A stretch of 64,000 nucleotides of DNA from CAG-877 sp045125935. Lineage in GTDB: Bacteria > Bacillota_I > Bacilli_A > RF39 > UBA660. Below are positions 17,545 through 26,696 of this stretch, in pieces. The notes under the pieces are model-generated. The model was not told the origin of the DNA. It was given only the letters and a program-made list of their open reading frames with translations, and made no database searches. Location of the stretch: contig JBGVNW010000056.1 in assembly GCA_045125935.1 (NCBI GenBank), positions 65,038 to 129,037 on the forward strand, written 5' to 3'. The position numbers were made by a program, and so were the translations under genes. Position 1 is the first letter of the stretch. Each line of letters begins with the position of its first letter.

Positions 17545-17902
17545 TATTTTTTAATTCCTCCTTTTCTTTATTTTCTAAGTATGATTTTATTGATTCATAA
17601 TAAATATTTTGTGATTCAAACTTTAATTCTTTTGGTGTTAATACTTCCGATACTATAAATGCTATGATAAATTCTTCCATTGTCATTCCGTTATATTTTA
17701 TAAAACCAAATGCTATAAACGGAAATGAAAAGAGTATACATAACCATGAAGTCAGTTCAACTCCTAAATACTCTATAAATGAATAATAACTTAAAATTGC
17801 GGCTCCACAGGCCAATATAGTAAATATAAATTGTCTCAAAGATAATCCAAAAAAGATATTTTCAGTATAATTTCTTATTTCACGATTTATTTTTACTTCC
17901 AT
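17486..17902 (-). CDS. PrgI-family conjugation membrane protein
   Basis: 138 aa with two membrane helices at about residues 25-65 (LRQFIFTILACGAAILSYYS and WLCILFSFPFIAFGFI) and a charged tail. Size, topology and position directly before virB4 match PrgI proteins, the VirB3-like partners of VirB4 in Gram-positive type IV secretion. Its start codon touches the ArdC stop and its 3' end overlaps virB4, so coupled translation is likely. Confidence 0.85.
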   Translation of the reverse strand: MEVKINREIRNYTENIFFGLSLRQFIFTILACGAAILSYYSFIEYLGVELTSWLCILFSFPFIAFGFIKYNGMTMEEFIIAFIVSEVLTPKELKFESQNIYYESIKSYLENKEKEELKNNDKIATKYSKTGKRRFFNT

Positions 17903-18780
17903 TATCTATCTTCCCTTCTATAATTTCTATTTTTAACATTTCTATCAATGTACTCACATATTTCATTTGCTTTTGATATTGCTTTAAATAACTCTTGCGG
18001 TTTATTTTCTAAAATTTTAATCCAAGATTGTATGTAACTCTTATGATTGTCATAATGTTCATTTTTTGTTTGTATATTTAATTTTTGCATAAGAAAAGAA
18101 GAACTAATTTCTGCAATCAATTCTTCTTTAGCATATGCTTCTTTGCTATTGCCAAAATTTCTATTTAGTCTTTTTTCATTTCCTGTAGCATGACAGATTT
18201 CATGAAGTTGTGTGGCATAATAATAATACTTATCAAAGAATTTAGAAGATTTTGGTATAACTATTTCATCGTTTAAGGTATTGTAATATGCTCCATCTCC
18301 TTCTTCTCTATATTTTACATTGATATTCTTTATAATGTTTTTGATAATTTTTGATGGTTCAATTTTCGAATTGTTAATAACTTCAATGTAATTATCTACT
18401 CCATCAATATATTTTGCGTTATATACATATGTACACCTTGCTATTATTTTAAAATCATTAACTTCTTCAGGGTGTTTTTCTATGTATTCGTTATATTCAG
18501 ATAAATTATATTTTCTTTTATTCCTAATGTTATAACTACTCCAAAATTCAATTGGAACGCCTTTTCCCTTAGCAGATTTATTTAATTTCCATCCTTTATT
18601 ATTAATTTGTACAAATGTATACCATCTTGGATCTTCATATTTTTCTTTTGATGATATAAATGACAATAACAAGCTATTTACCCCTTTATATTCAATATTA
18701 GTTATTCCATTAATATTTCTATTACTATACCATCCTTTTCTCCATGTTATTTCATCTTCTTTTAAACAAGCAACATACAT
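17902..18780 (-). CDS. ArdC-like antirestriction protein
   Basis: 292 aa. The N-terminal part resembles the ArdC ssDNA-binding domain (WYTFVQINNKGWKLNKSAKG, then PIEFWSSYNI). The C-terminal part is a metallopeptidase-like domain with QLHEICHATG (His193, Glu194, His197) and the downstream ligand region EELIAEISSSFL. ArdC proteins bind incoming single-stranded DNA and protect it from host restriction. Unusually, the gene sits inside the secretion operon between the VirB6-like and PrgI genes. No good ribosome site is visible near the start at 18780, so the true start may be a little different. Confidence 0.85.
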   Translation of the reverse strand: MYVACLKEDEITWRKGWYSNRNINGITNIEYKGVNSLLLSFISSKEKYEDPRWYTFVQINNKGWKLNKSAKGKGVPIEFWSSYNIRNKRKYNLSEYNEYIEKHPEEVNDFKIIARCTYVYNAKYIDGVDNYIEVINNSKIEPSKIIKNIIKNINVKYREEGDGAYYNTLNDEIVIPKSSKFFDKYYYYATQLHEICHATGNEKRLNRNFGNSKEAYAKEELIAEISSSFLMQKLNIQTKNEHYDNHKSYIQSWIKILENKPQELFKAISKANEICEYIDRNVKNRNYRREDR

Positions 18781-18830
18781 TTCAATTAATTTTTGTCTAC
18801 TTTTATTATTTATATTAACTCCTCCTTATC

Positions 18831-19667
18831 TCATAATCCCATCATTTCTCTTACTACTCTGTCTGATAATTTTATTGTTCCTACTAGAACCAACATATTA
18901 AAAATTAATTCTCCAGTATATTTCCATACTTGAGTTACTGCAGAAGCATTTATATCTACTACTGGTGGCGTTGTTGCAAATAATGAAAATATAATGCATG
19001 AAAGTACAATAATTGCTCCTTCTAAGCAAACTGCACAGTATGACTTTAAAAAGCTCATCCCTATATTCTGTGTCGTTTCTCCAGCAAAAGTTGATAAGGG
19101 TACTGGTGCTAGTGCTGTATATAAATACAATTTAAAGAATCTTCCATATACTGTTAGTATCATTATGAAAGATAAAATTGTTACAAATAAGCCACCAATA
19201 AGTGTTACCGCCCATAGTGGAATTGATTCGAAAAATCCACAATTTTCTACTGCAGCAATTATTTCTTGTGGTAGTATAGTCTTTGTTATAGTTCCAAGTC
19301 CCGATGTTTCCATAATGGTTGAAATAATACCTTGGCAGATTTTAAATATTGCTAAAAGTAAATCCATTCCATAAGTTACAATTATTTTTGCAATTGCAAA
19401 TCTTATAAATAATTTTAAAGCTTGTTCTGGTCTTTTTATATCCGTAATTGAACCACATGTTTTAATTACACCTACTATAAAGAATAATACCAATAAAGCT
19501 AAGCCAATCGCTTGTAATGTTCCGTGAATACTTTTTATTGCATTCCATATTTCTCCACCCTTGAATGTTTCTGGTGTTTGAGTAATTAAATCCCATATTT
19601 CACATAATTTAGAATTCCATGTATCTAGTGCATTTTGCAAGTTTTCTATAATCCAATTATTACTCAA
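18831..19667 (-). CDS. VirB6/TrbL-like polytopic conjugation protein
   Basis: 278 aa, about six helices, one early (LQAIGLALLVLFFIVGVIKT), a pair around 95-115 and a C-terminal group. Contains the typical ALAPVPLSTFAGETTQNIG stretch of the Firmicute VirB6-like family (often labelled CD0411-like or conjugal transfer TrbL). It is expected to form the inner-membrane channel with VirB3/VirB4-like partners. It follows the Maff2 gene by 20 bp. Confidence 0.85.
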   Translation of the reverse strand: MSNNWIIENLQNALDTWNSKLCEIWDLITQTPETFKGGEIWNAIKSIHGTLQAIGLALLVLFFIVGVIKTCGSITDIKRPEQALKLFIRFAIAKIIVTYGMDLLLAIFKICQGIISTIMETSGLGTITKTILPQEIIAAVENCGFFESIPLWAVTLIGGLFVTILSFIMILTVYGRFFKLYLYTALAPVPLSTFAGETTQNIGMSFLKSYCAVCLEGAIIVLSCIIFSLFATTPPVVDINASAVTQVWKYTGELIFNMLVLVGTIKLSDRVVREMMGL

Positions 19668-19686
19668 TTATTTCATCTCCCTAAAT

Positions 19687-20010
19687 CTATTTTTGTCCAG
19701 TTATTAAATTTAATATTTCTTTAGAGAACATAATAATAATTCCACCAAGGAAAGTATTGAAACCGTTAGTTTTTTGACTTGGATCATGACTCTGATATGA
19801 CATTCCTATTTGAGTAAGACTGATAACTACTACAATTGTTCCTATTGCTCTTGTAACACTAAAAATAAAATCTGATAAATTATTAATTACTGTTAATGGA
19901 TCATCTGCTGCATATACTGGAGTTACTGAATTTATAATAAGCGATATTATTGATATAAGCATTAATAATTTTCTCTTTTTTCTATCTTTTATATTCTTTT
20001 TATTTTTCAT
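19687..20010 (-). CDS. Maff2-family small membrane protein
   Basis: 107 aa with a cleavable-looking signal (LLMLISIISLIINSVTPVYA) then two helices separated by NNLSDFIFSVTRAIGTIVVV and SHDPSQKTNGFNTFLGGIII. This is the Maff2/VirB2-like pattern found just before the VirB6-like gene in Tn1549-type elements, a probable pilin-like or channel subunit. Start at 20010 has GAGGTAG upstream and overlaps the VirD4 stop by 11 bp. Confidence 0.8.
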   Translation of the reverse strand: MKNKKNIKDRKKRKLLMLISIISLIINSVTPVYAADDPLTVINNLSDFIFSVTRAIGTIVVVISLTQIGMSYQSHDPSQKTNGFNTFLGGIIIMFSKEILNLITGQK

Positions 20011-21853
20011 TTTCTACCTCTTTTCTATTTAAATATTCTTCTATATTATCACTAGATATTAATTCATAATTATTCGCTATTTCTTCAATTTCTGTAAAAT
20101 TTAAATCTTCTACGTTTCTATTAAATAAAATAGTTGCAATTGCATTTTCAGATGTGCCGTGTAAATATGGCTTAGCTTTTCTATCAGCTGTCTTTTTAAT
20201 ATTCTGATGTTTCAAAATATTATATTTTAAATCTATAATTGGTCGTTCTCCTCTTATAAAAAGAATAGCATACTTATTATCAAGCATTCTTACCTCATCT
20301 GGTGTCATTAATTCTCTTCCACTAATTTGGTAGTTGGTTGAATAATTTCCATTTCTTCCGCTACTTTTACCATGCGTATCAATATTTATTGTTTCCTTAC
20401 CTAAAAGTTCGCTTATATATTTATGTGTTGATTGTTCCATTCCTCCTAAATACAAAAATTCATCACAATTACCAATAATGCTTTCCCATTGTTTTTCAAA
20501 AAGTGATTTTAGTTGTGCTAAGTTTTGTAGAATTATACTTACTGATATAGCACGAGATCGCATTACACTTAATATTTGTGCAAAATCATCAGGTAAAGCA
20601 ACATTTGCAAACTCATCCATTATAAAATGTACAGGAATTGGTAGACTTCCAAAATATTTATGATCTGCTAAAAAAAACAACTGTTGAAACAGTTGCGTAT
20701 AAAGTATACTTACTAAGAAATTGAAACTTGTATCATTATCGGGAATTATTGCAAATAAAGCAACCTTTTTTTCACCAATAGATGGCAAATCCAATTCATC
20801 TGTTACAGTTAATAATTCTAGACTTTTTAAATTAAACTTTTCCAATCTAGAAGCAAGCGTTATTTGAATTGACTTTAGTGTCTTTGGTGAACCAGTATGA
20901 TAGTCTCTATAATACTTTACAGCAATATGATTAGGTTCCTTACTTTCCAATCTGTTAAATAAAATATCTAATGGACTAATATAGTTTTCATCATCTTCTT
21001 TTACTTCTCCTGCTCTCAACAATTCCATAACCATTGAAAAATTCTGCTCATCTTCAGGTGCCTCATATTTTAAATAAAAAATTAATGATAATAACAACAT
21101 GCTTGCTGACGTATCCCAAAACGGATCACTGCTTGATGAACCTTTAGGTGTAGTTGCCTTAAAAATATTTGTCACCAATCTTTGAACATCATTATCATTT
21201 TTTAAATAAACAAATGGATTATAGCAATGGCTTTTTTCCATATTAATTAAATCTAATACTTTTACTTCATATCCTTCTTGTTCTAATAAATATCCTAATG
21301 ATCTTATTATTTCTCCTTTTGGATCTAAAATTACAAATGACGTGTTAGCTTGCATAATATTTGGCTTGCAATAAAATCTTGTTTTTCCTGCACCACTTCC
21401 TCCGCATACCAACACATTTAAATTTCTCATATGTTGTTTTGCATCCAATCCAATTGCAACATTTTTAGTAAGTAATTTGTTACTCACTTTAGGTTCTTGA
21501 TAATATTTTTTATTTATTTCTTTTTTGTTTCCCCATTTTGCCGAGCCATATTCTTCACGTTTACGATAGTTTTTTCCCGATGATGTGTATATGCTAATAT
21601 AAATTGTATAAGTAAAAATAGCTACTAATATATTTTTCAAGGTTTGTTTTTCAAATGTTATATTAAAAGGATTATTTAATATGTTAGAAAAATCCCTTAT
21701 TATTTGTGGTAATCCTCCACTTAAGGAAGGAGTTATTAGTATTACACACCAGATGACAAAAATTAAACCTATTATATAAATAATAATTAAATTTTTTTTA
21801 TTGTCTAACATATTTATTTTTTGATATGCAATGCTTTTCATATATTTTTGCAA
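20000..21853 (-). CDS. VirD4/TcpA-type coupling protein
   Basis: 617 aa from the first ATG. Two N-terminal membrane spans, then Walker A GGSGAGKT (about 151-158), VILDPKGEIIRS (Walker-B-like region about 175) and the conserved IPVHFIMDEFANVALPDDF segment (about 410). It links the relaxase-DNA complex to the secretion channel. The 5' end overlaps a 58-aa gene by 56 bp, and starts at 21853, 21841 or 21808 are all possible because none has a good ribosome site; translational coupling is probable. Confidence 0.92.
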   Translation of the reverse strand: MQKYMKSIAYQKINMLDNKKNLIIIYIIGLIFVIWCVILITPSLSGGLPQIIRDFSNILNNPFNITFEKQTLKNILVAIFTYTIYISIYTSSGKNYRKREEYGSAKWGNKKEINKKYYQEPKVSNKLLTKNVAIGLDAKQHMRNLNVLVCGGSGAGKTRFYCKPNIMQANTSFVILDPKGEIIRSLGYLLEQEGYEVKVLDLINMEKSHCYNPFVYLKNDNDVQRLVTNIFKATTPKGSSSSDPFWDTSASMLLLSLIFYLKYEAPEDEQNFSMVMELLRAGEVKEDDENYISPLDILFNRLESKEPNHIAVKYYRDYHTGSPKTLKSIQITLASRLEKFNLKSLELLTVTDELDLPSIGEKKVALFAIIPDNDTSFNFLVSILYTQLFQQLFFLADHKYFGSLPIPVHFIMDEFANVALPDDFAQILSVMRSRAISVSIILQNLAQLKSLFEKQWESIIGNCDEFLYLGGMEQSTHKYISELLGKETINIDTHGKSSGRNGNYSTNYQISGRELMTPDEVRMLDNKYAILFIRGERPIIDLKYNILKHQNIKKTADRKAKPYLHGTSENAIATILFNRNVEDLNFTEIEEIANNYELISSDNIEEYLNRKEVENEK

Positions 21854-21974
21854 ATTTCAAATATAGGTCATCGATTGCATCTGTATTTATAGCTTCTTTA
21901 ATCTTATTGTTTCTAAGCTCATGTAATGTATTTATAATAATTCCAATTTCATATTTATCTAATTCTACTTTCAT
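21798..21974 (-). CDS. Small 58-aa protein between PcfB and VirD4
   Basis: Begins MKVELDKYEIGIIINTLHEL; acidic and helical. Its ATG overlaps the PcfB stop in an ATGA junction and its end overlaps the VirD4 5' end, so it is coupled on both sides. Genes of this size and start (VELDKYE...NTLHELRN) occur at this place in related elements. Function unknown. Confidence 0.65.
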   Translation of the reverse strand: MKVELDKYEIGIIINTLHELRNNKIKEAINTDAIDDLYLKFAKIYEKHCISKNKYVRQ

Positions 21975-22651
21975 CTTACTTTTCTCCTGCTTTTATTAGT
22001 TGTTTTATTTTTTATTACCTTTTTATTATTATCTAATTTGATTTCTTGCTCTGCTTTTATTTTTTTTATTTCTTTTCTTACAGAGGACTTGTTAAAATTA
22101 GAACCCTGTTCTAAATATTTTTTGTTCGTCGATGAATGCTCGGACAGAGGGCTTTTTTCCATCTTCGCAATTTGCGGGTTTGATAGTTTCTCATTATTCT
22201 GATTTAATGTTGTATTTTTTTCATTTCGATTATTATTAATTCTTGTAACTTCACTTTTGACCGTTGCCATATTAATTGTGGCTAATTTAAATCTATTTAC
22301 TATTCTATTTATTTTTCCAGCATCTTCAGCTCTTACAATAATGTCTATCATTCCATCTGTATTAATATTCTTTTTATCAACTATTGCACTAAATAAAACC
22401 CCATATCGTTTTGATTCCTCAGTAAACTTTTTAATATCTTCTTGTCTTATCGAAAATACTTTTAATTCTTTTCCTGATTTTAACATATTCGAAAGTTTTG
22501 TTTTTCCTTTGATTTTTTGTTGATCTTTTGCTATAGCGTATAACATTACAGCAACATTTTTTGCACCACTTCCAGTAATTTTTGCAGCCACTTCTATTCC
22601 TTGTAATGATATTCTAACTAATTGTTCTGCCGCATCACTTGATATGTTCAT
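21971..22651 (-). CDS. PcfB/DUF3801-family conjugation protein
   Basis: 226 aa. The first 130 residues hold the DUF3801 pattern: LVRISLQGIEVAAKITGSGA, AVMLYAIAKDQ and LKVFSIRQEDIKKFTEESKRYG. The rest is a lysine- and asparagine-rich unfolded tail. PcfB in pCF10 works with the coupling protein and relaxase at DNA processing. Here it starts inside the 3' end of the relaxase gene (17-bp overlap) and ends at the 58-aa gene, keeping the relaxase-PcfB-VirD4 order. Confidence 0.88.
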   Translation of the reverse strand: MNISSDAAEQLVRISLQGIEVAAKITGSGAKNVAVMLYAIAKDQQKIKGKTKLSNMLKSGKELKVFSIRQEDIKKFTEESKRYGVLFSAIVDKKNINTDGMIDIIVRAEDAGKINRIVNRFKLATINMATVKSEVTRINNNRNEKNTTLNQNNEKLSNPQIAKMEKSPLSEHSSTNKKYLEQGSNFNKSSVRKEIKKIKAEQEIKLDNNKKVIKNKTTNKSRRKVR

Positions 22652-23996
22652 TTAATTTGATTACCTCCTCTTTATTTTCAAATATTTTTTCATCAACTTC
22701 TTTTAGTTGATTTTCTATTATAGGAATTCTTTGTTTTATTCCTTCACATAATTTTTTTATTTCTTTGTGTTTCTCTATTGTGTATGATATGTTATTAATT
22801 TCATTTTGCAATTTCATTTTTTCATCTATCTCAGTTGCTGTTTTTATTTTTTCTAAAAGCTTATACCTTTTATCTTGTAAATCATTTATTCTTTTTAGAT
22901 TATTATCTTTATAAAATAAGAACTGTTCATAAGTGTCAATTTTATTACTTACAAGTAGTCTTGTTTCTTTTGATATAATTTCCATTTTATTTACTTCTAA
23001 TCTTATAGAAGCAGGTAATGGTTTATTTGGCGTATATTTAGGAAAAACTTTTAGCAAGTAGCAATAATAAAAATATAATCCTTTAATTCCGTTTGTTCTG
23101 TTTTTTACTATTGGTGGACATTTAGGTTTGAATTTAGATTTTTGAATTTCTATGTGTTTTTCTTTTCTTTTGTTCTGATTCTTTTCTATTTTGTCACATA
23201 TATTCTCTACACTATATTCTTCTCCAAAACTGCGTATAATTCTTATATTTCTTTTATATGGAGCTTTCCTTATACTTAACTTTCCTGCTCTATAAGTCAA
23301 TTCATATTCCATTAATTTCAATAGTCTTTCGAAATCATTATATGATAATGCGTTTGAAATTGCATAATCAATATCTTTCTTTGCTAATGTATGGTAATTA
23401 GAATGTTCTATTGACTTTTGATAATAATTACCATAGTTTATTTTACTTTTTTTACATGTTTTTTCTTCTAATACATTTAGTCCATATTCTTCACATAGAC
23501 AGTCTGATATATGCCTTAGCTCTGCATATGTTTCTCTTTTATCATAATATTTCTTTCCATCGTTAAATGATACTGAATTAATTACAAAATGATTATGATA
23601 GTTATTTGTATTTAAATGAGTTGATACTACAACTTCAAATCTATCTCCCCACATTTCTTTAGCAAGTCTAATGCCTATTTCATGTGCTACTTTCGGTGTT
23701 ACTTCTCCCTCTTTGAAAGATTGAAATGCGTGAAATCCTAAGATTCCATCACATTTATTAAATCTTGTTTTTGTTATTAACATTTCTTGATAAGCTATTT
23801 GTGGTGTACAATTTATTCCCGTGACATAAAATTGTTGTTCTGTTTTAAAATCAGATTTAGTGTAATTAATTACATTATGAAGTGAAGCATATTCTTCTAT
23901 GTTATATTTTTCTTTATCCGTTTTATTTGTGTCTGTTGTGTATTTTAAGGTAGTGTCTAATCTTTTTGTTATCTTCCATATTCCAACTACTGCCAT
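22635..23996 (-). CDS. MOBP-type relaxase (MobA/VirD2 family)
   Basis: 453 aa. N-terminal relaxase domain: likely catalytic Tyr19 in TTLKYTTDTNKT, FYVTGINC, and the three-histidine metal site STHLNTNNYHNHFVIN (His127, His134, His136). The C-terminal 200 residues are charged and coiled-coil. It nicks oriT and pilots the strand into the recipient. Preceded by the MobC-like gene (21 bp) and followed by PcfB. The oriT is not identified with certainty; candidates are the hairpin regions at 25176-25262, 7690-7805 and 8660-8840. Confidence 0.93.
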   Translation of the reverse strand: MAVVGIWKITKRLDTTLKYTTDTNKTDKEKYNIEEYASLHNVINYTKSDFKTEQQFYVTGINCTPQIAYQEMLITKTRFNKCDGILGFHAFQSFKEGEVTPKVAHEIGIRLAKEMWGDRFEVVVSTHLNTNNYHNHFVINSVSFNDGKKYYDKRETYAELRHISDCLCEEYGLNVLEEKTCKKSKINYGNYYQKSIEHSNYHTLAKKDIDYAISNALSYNDFERLLKLMEYELTYRAGKLSIRKAPYKRNIRIIRSFGEEYSVENICDKIEKNQNKRKEKHIEIQKSKFKPKCPPIVKNRTNGIKGLYFYYCYLLKVFPKYTPNKPLPASIRLEVNKMEIISKETRLLVSNKIDTYEQFLFYKDNNLKRINDLQDKRYKLLEKIKTATEIDEKMKLQNEINNISYTIEKHKEIKKLCEGIKQRIPIIENQLKEVDEKIFENKEEVIKLNEHIK

Positions 23997-24017
23997 TTTA
24001 TATCCTGTTGTTTACTA

Positions 24018-24347
24018 TTATTTTTTAGATAGTAAATAATGTTGTTTTATTTCTAATATTAAATCATTCCATTTTTGGGCTTCTATTTCATAATAATCTA
24101 GATTAATTTTATCTGTATTATTCGCTATTTCAACAATTCTATTTAAGTTACTACTTATTGAAGACATTTTTTCTAATACTTTATAAAATTCTTTTGGTGG
24201 TGACTCCTTGGGTTCATATCCCAGTATTAAACATCTTATATATGGTGCTTCTTTCATACCTACTTTTGCGCATTTCCTTCGTAACTCTTCATTCTCTAAA
24301 TAGTCTAACCATATTTGTTTTTTTATTTTTCTTCGTCTGTTTCCCAT
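24018..24347 (-). CDS. MobC-like relaxosome accessory protein
   Basis: 109 aa. Ribbon-helix-helix-like N terminus (KKQIWLDYLENEELRRKCAK, then APYIRCLILGYEP) and the MobC signature region LEKMSSISSNLNRIVEIANN. These small proteins help the relaxase bind or open oriT. The gene overlaps nothing but begins one base before the DUF3789-like stop and lies just upstream of the relaxase. Confidence 0.85.
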   Translation of the reverse strand: MGNRRRKIKKQIWLDYLENEELRRKCAKVGMKEAPYIRCLILGYEPKESPPKEFYKVLEKMSSISSNLNRIVEIANNTDKINLDYYEIEAQKWNDLILEIKQHYLLSKK

Positions 24348-24476
24348 TTAGTTTTCCTTCCTTTTAATATTTTTTTCTATTTCATTAATTCTATTTATTT
24401 GTAACATACTCATAATCGATAATCCTGATAGACCTCCAATTACAAGTCCAAACATAAAAAATAATAGTTCTTTCAT
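24348..24476 (-). CDS. DUF3789-like single-span membrane protein
   Basis: 42 aa starting MKELLFFMFGLVIGGLSGLS: one membrane helix with glycines, then a short charged tail. The size and sequence fit DUF3789 proteins found next to mobC in Tn1549-type elements. Start at 24476 is preceded by AAGGAGGAAAT. It ends directly against the MobC-like ATG. Confidence 0.7.
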   Translation of the reverse strand: MKELLFFMFGLVIGGLSGLSIMSMLQINRINEIEKNIKRKEN

Positions 24477-24502
24477 ATTGTGATTTCCTCCTTTCTTTAA
24501 CT

Positions 24503-24534
24503 AAAAAGACCAATACTCTTATGTATTAGTCTTT
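24503..24534 (-). terminator. Terminator of the HEPN gene
   Basis: Arms AAAGAC.AATAC and GTATT AGTCTTT with a six-base loop, followed on the minus strand by five Ts. Lies 20-50 bp beyond the HEPN stop at 24557 and before the DUF3789-MobC operon. Confidence 0.6.
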
Positions 24535-24556
24535 AATCTTTTATTAATTTTAATAG

Positions 24557-25144
24557 TTATAATTGATTTAATAAGCTTTTCCAATCTTTTTCCATCTCTT
24601 CTACCCAATCAAGTATCATTAACGGTTGTATCATTGAATATACGCTTTTTATATAATGATATGTTTCTTCAATCATTTCCTCGACCTCATCAGTTTCTAT
24701 GATAAAATCTTCCATTACTTTACTTGGTTTAGAAAAATATTCTTTATCTGAATGGGCAAAATACTTATCACGTAATCCTCTTATATTATTTACTGTGTTT
24801 ATTTTTGTTTCCAGGTACTTTTTTAACTTATTCAATTTTTTTACTAGTTCTTCTATGTTTTCAAAATGTTTTTGATTGTTCTTGCACATTTCAATCATTG
24901 AAAATATATTCTTTTTTTCTTTTTCTGTAAACAATTTGTAGGCTTGCATAATAAACGAGTAAATTAATGCATTAATAGTAGTCACAAAAACATATGGATA
25001 TTTATTTACTTTATTTAATGATCCATTAATGTCATTTTTCATCATTTTATACAACTTAAATGTATTTCTTAATTCTATTACTTGCTTTAAATATTGTAAT
25101 AATTCTTGTTCTAATTTCGATTTATCGATCACATTTATCACCAA
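24557..25144 (-). CDS. HEPN (AbiU2-like) protein
   Basis: 195 aa, all helical. The HEPN active-site-like motif RDKYFAHSDKEYF has Arg125 and His131 (R-x5-H spacing, within the HEPN range). AbiU2-type proteins belong to phage-abortive-infection or toxin systems and HEPN domains are commonly RNases. Here it is a single gene between terminators in the conjugative element, without an obvious antitoxin partner, so defence against phages or plasmid competition is inferred. Start is uncertain: TTG 25144, GTG 25141 and GTG 25132 are possible. Confidence 0.65.
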   Translation of the reverse strand: MVINVIDKSKLEQELLQYLKQVIELRNTFKLYKMMKNDINGSLNKVNKYPYVFVTTINALIYSFIMQAYKLFTEKEKKNIFSMIEMCKNNQKHFENIEELVKKLNKLKKYLETKINTVNNIRGLRDKYFAHSDKEYFSKPSKVMEDFIIETDEVEEMIEETYHYIKSVYSMIQPLMILDWVEEMEKDWKSLLNQL

Positions 25145-25175
25145 GAAATATTATAACATACTACTTACTGCTGCT

Positions 25176-25262
25176 TATTAATTTTTAGGGGATTGGGGAT
25201 TTCCCCATATTGAATTTTGTGGGAGTAAAAATTCAGTGCTTGCTATAACAAGCAGTGTTATT
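25176..25262. other. GC-richer hairpin region, candidate oriT
   Basis: Contains a GGGGATT/GGGGATTTCCCC cluster (about 25189-25205) and a stem TGCTTG/CAAGCA (about 25236-25253) between the HEPN and primase genes, with no gene. A transfer origin is plausible because the relaxase genes are 1 kb away, but no nic sequence was recognised. Confidence 0.3.
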
Positions 25263-25265
25263 TTA

Positions 25266-26231
25266 CTATCTATCAAATTTGTTCTTTTCTGATAATAATT
25301 TATTTCTTTTAATTAATACTTCTCGTAAAAAATCATTAAAATCTTTTCCTATTGGTGGATGAATTATTTTTACGTCATAATCCTTATTTAAGACACTTTG
25401 TAATGCTATAGATGCATTTTTACCGGCCATATCCGTATCAAAATGTATTATTATTTCTTTTATATTTTTATTTCTTTTTAAATAATTTTCAACTGCTATT
25501 GGAATTTTACTATTAAATAAATCTTTTGATGGTTGATATATTCCAGCTAAGGATATTAAATTTTCATTATACCATTCTTTTTTTGATAACTTCATTAATG
25601 TAGCATAGCTTAATAAATCTATGGCACTTTCAAAGAGGTGTATTTTGTTATTCGTATTATGAGATTTTAGTCTAAATGAATATGCTTTATCACTTCCGTA
25701 TGCATCTTGCATAAATCTTTTTTCTCCAGTTGACCTTATCCCTGCATATTTAGGTATTTTATTATCATCCAATCCAACAAATACTACGTTATGATTTTCT
25801 TTTTGTTCATATATTAATTCGCTATCAATACAGTGGTATATAATTTCTTCATCTATTCCTCTTTTAATTAAATAATTTATCACTCTATCATTGTTATAAT
25901 TTTTTTTAGGTAAAACCAATTTATTAGGCTTTTCTTTTTTTATTACTTTCTGAGATATTATACTATTAGTTTTTTTACTCTTAACTTTGCCAATCGCTTC
26001 CATAAATGAATATCCTTTTACTTTAATTAAGTAATCTACTGCACTTTTTCCGCCTATTCCTTTAGAAAACCAATACCACATACCATTGCTTATTCTCAGG
26101 CTATCATGAGTTTTAGTACAGTAAGTATTTTTACTCACCTGGACTAATTCGTCTGGTTCATATATTTTTAAATAATTGTATAAATCAATTTTTTTTGCTG
26201 TTTCTATTTCTTCTTTTGAATAATAAGTCAT
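25266..26231 (-). CDS. Toprim (DUF3991) primase-like protein
   Basis: 321 aa. The N-terminal part has the DUF3991 pattern MWYWFSKGIGGKSAVDYLIK (about 52-71). The C-terminal half is a Toprim domain: HLFESAIDLLSYATLM (Glu as the first acidic residue) and IIIHFDTDMAGKNAS with the DxD pair. Ends PPIGKDFNDFLRE. These proteins prime the transferred strand in the recipient. It forms an operon with SSB upstream. Start 26231 has AAGGAGGAAA. Confidence 0.85.
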   Translation of the reverse strand: MTYYSKEEIETAKKIDLYNYLKIYEPDELVQVSKNTYCTKTHDSLRISNGMWYWFSKGIGGKSAVDYLIKVKGYSFMEAIGKVKSKKTNSIISQKVIKKEKPNKLVLPKKNYNNDRVINYLIKRGIDEEIIYHCIDSELIYEQKENHNVVFVGLDDNKIPKYAGIRSTGEKRFMQDAYGSDKAYSFRLKSHNTNNKIHLFESAIDLLSYATLMKLSKKEWYNENLISLAGIYQPSKDLFNSKIPIAVENYLKRNKNIKEIIIHFDTDMAGKNASIALQSVLNKDYDVKIIHPPIGKDFNDFLREVLIKRNKLLSEKNKFDR

Positions 26232-26318
26232 TTACATTTCCTCCTTTATAATTGCAAAAGAGAGATTTATTTTAATCCCTCTTTTGTCTATGAAACATTG
26301 ACTTATTTAGATAAGTTA

Positions 26319-26678
26319 CTATCTTTCTTGTTCTTGGTCAGATTTATTTTTTTCATTTGATCTAGAACTTAAAAATGTAACTTTTTCTGTTACAACATTA
26401 ATCATATTAAATTTTTCTCCGCTTTTTGTTTCTTTTAGTTTTGATTGCATTCTTCCCTTTATTCCAATTATGTCCCCTTTCTTACAATAACTAGCAGTAT
26501 TTTCCGCAATACTTTCAAATGCAATACAATCAAAAAAATCAGTTTCATATACTCCTTCTGAATTTTTAAAACTTCTTGGTACTGCAATTTTTAGATTTGC
26601 GTATTTCTTTCCATTCTCATTTTTAATTATTTCTATGTCTTGCGTAAGTCTTCCAACTAAAACTATTTGATTTAACAT
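26319..26678 (-). CDS. ssb: Single-stranded DNA-binding protein
   Basis: 119 aa. OB-fold start MLNQIVLVGRLTQDIEI, then FDCIAFESIAENTASYCKKGDIIGIKG, typical of bacterial SSB. Slightly short of chromosomal SSB and lacks the acidic DDDIPF tail, which is common for element-borne copies. Lies between the sortase and primase genes and protects transferred single strand. Confidence 0.92.
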   Translation of the reverse strand: MLNQIVLVGRLTQDIEIIKNENGKKYANLKIAVPRSFKNSEGVYETDFFDCIAFESIAENTASYCKKGDIIGIKGRMQSKLKETKSGEKFNMINVVTEKVTFLSSRSNEKNKSDQEQER

Positions 26679-26696
26679 TTTATCACTTTCCTTTCA

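Noticed and set aside
18994..19374. Plus-strand ORF of 126 aa within the VirB6-like gene
   Set aside because: Antisense shadow of a clear membrane protein without a ribosome site.
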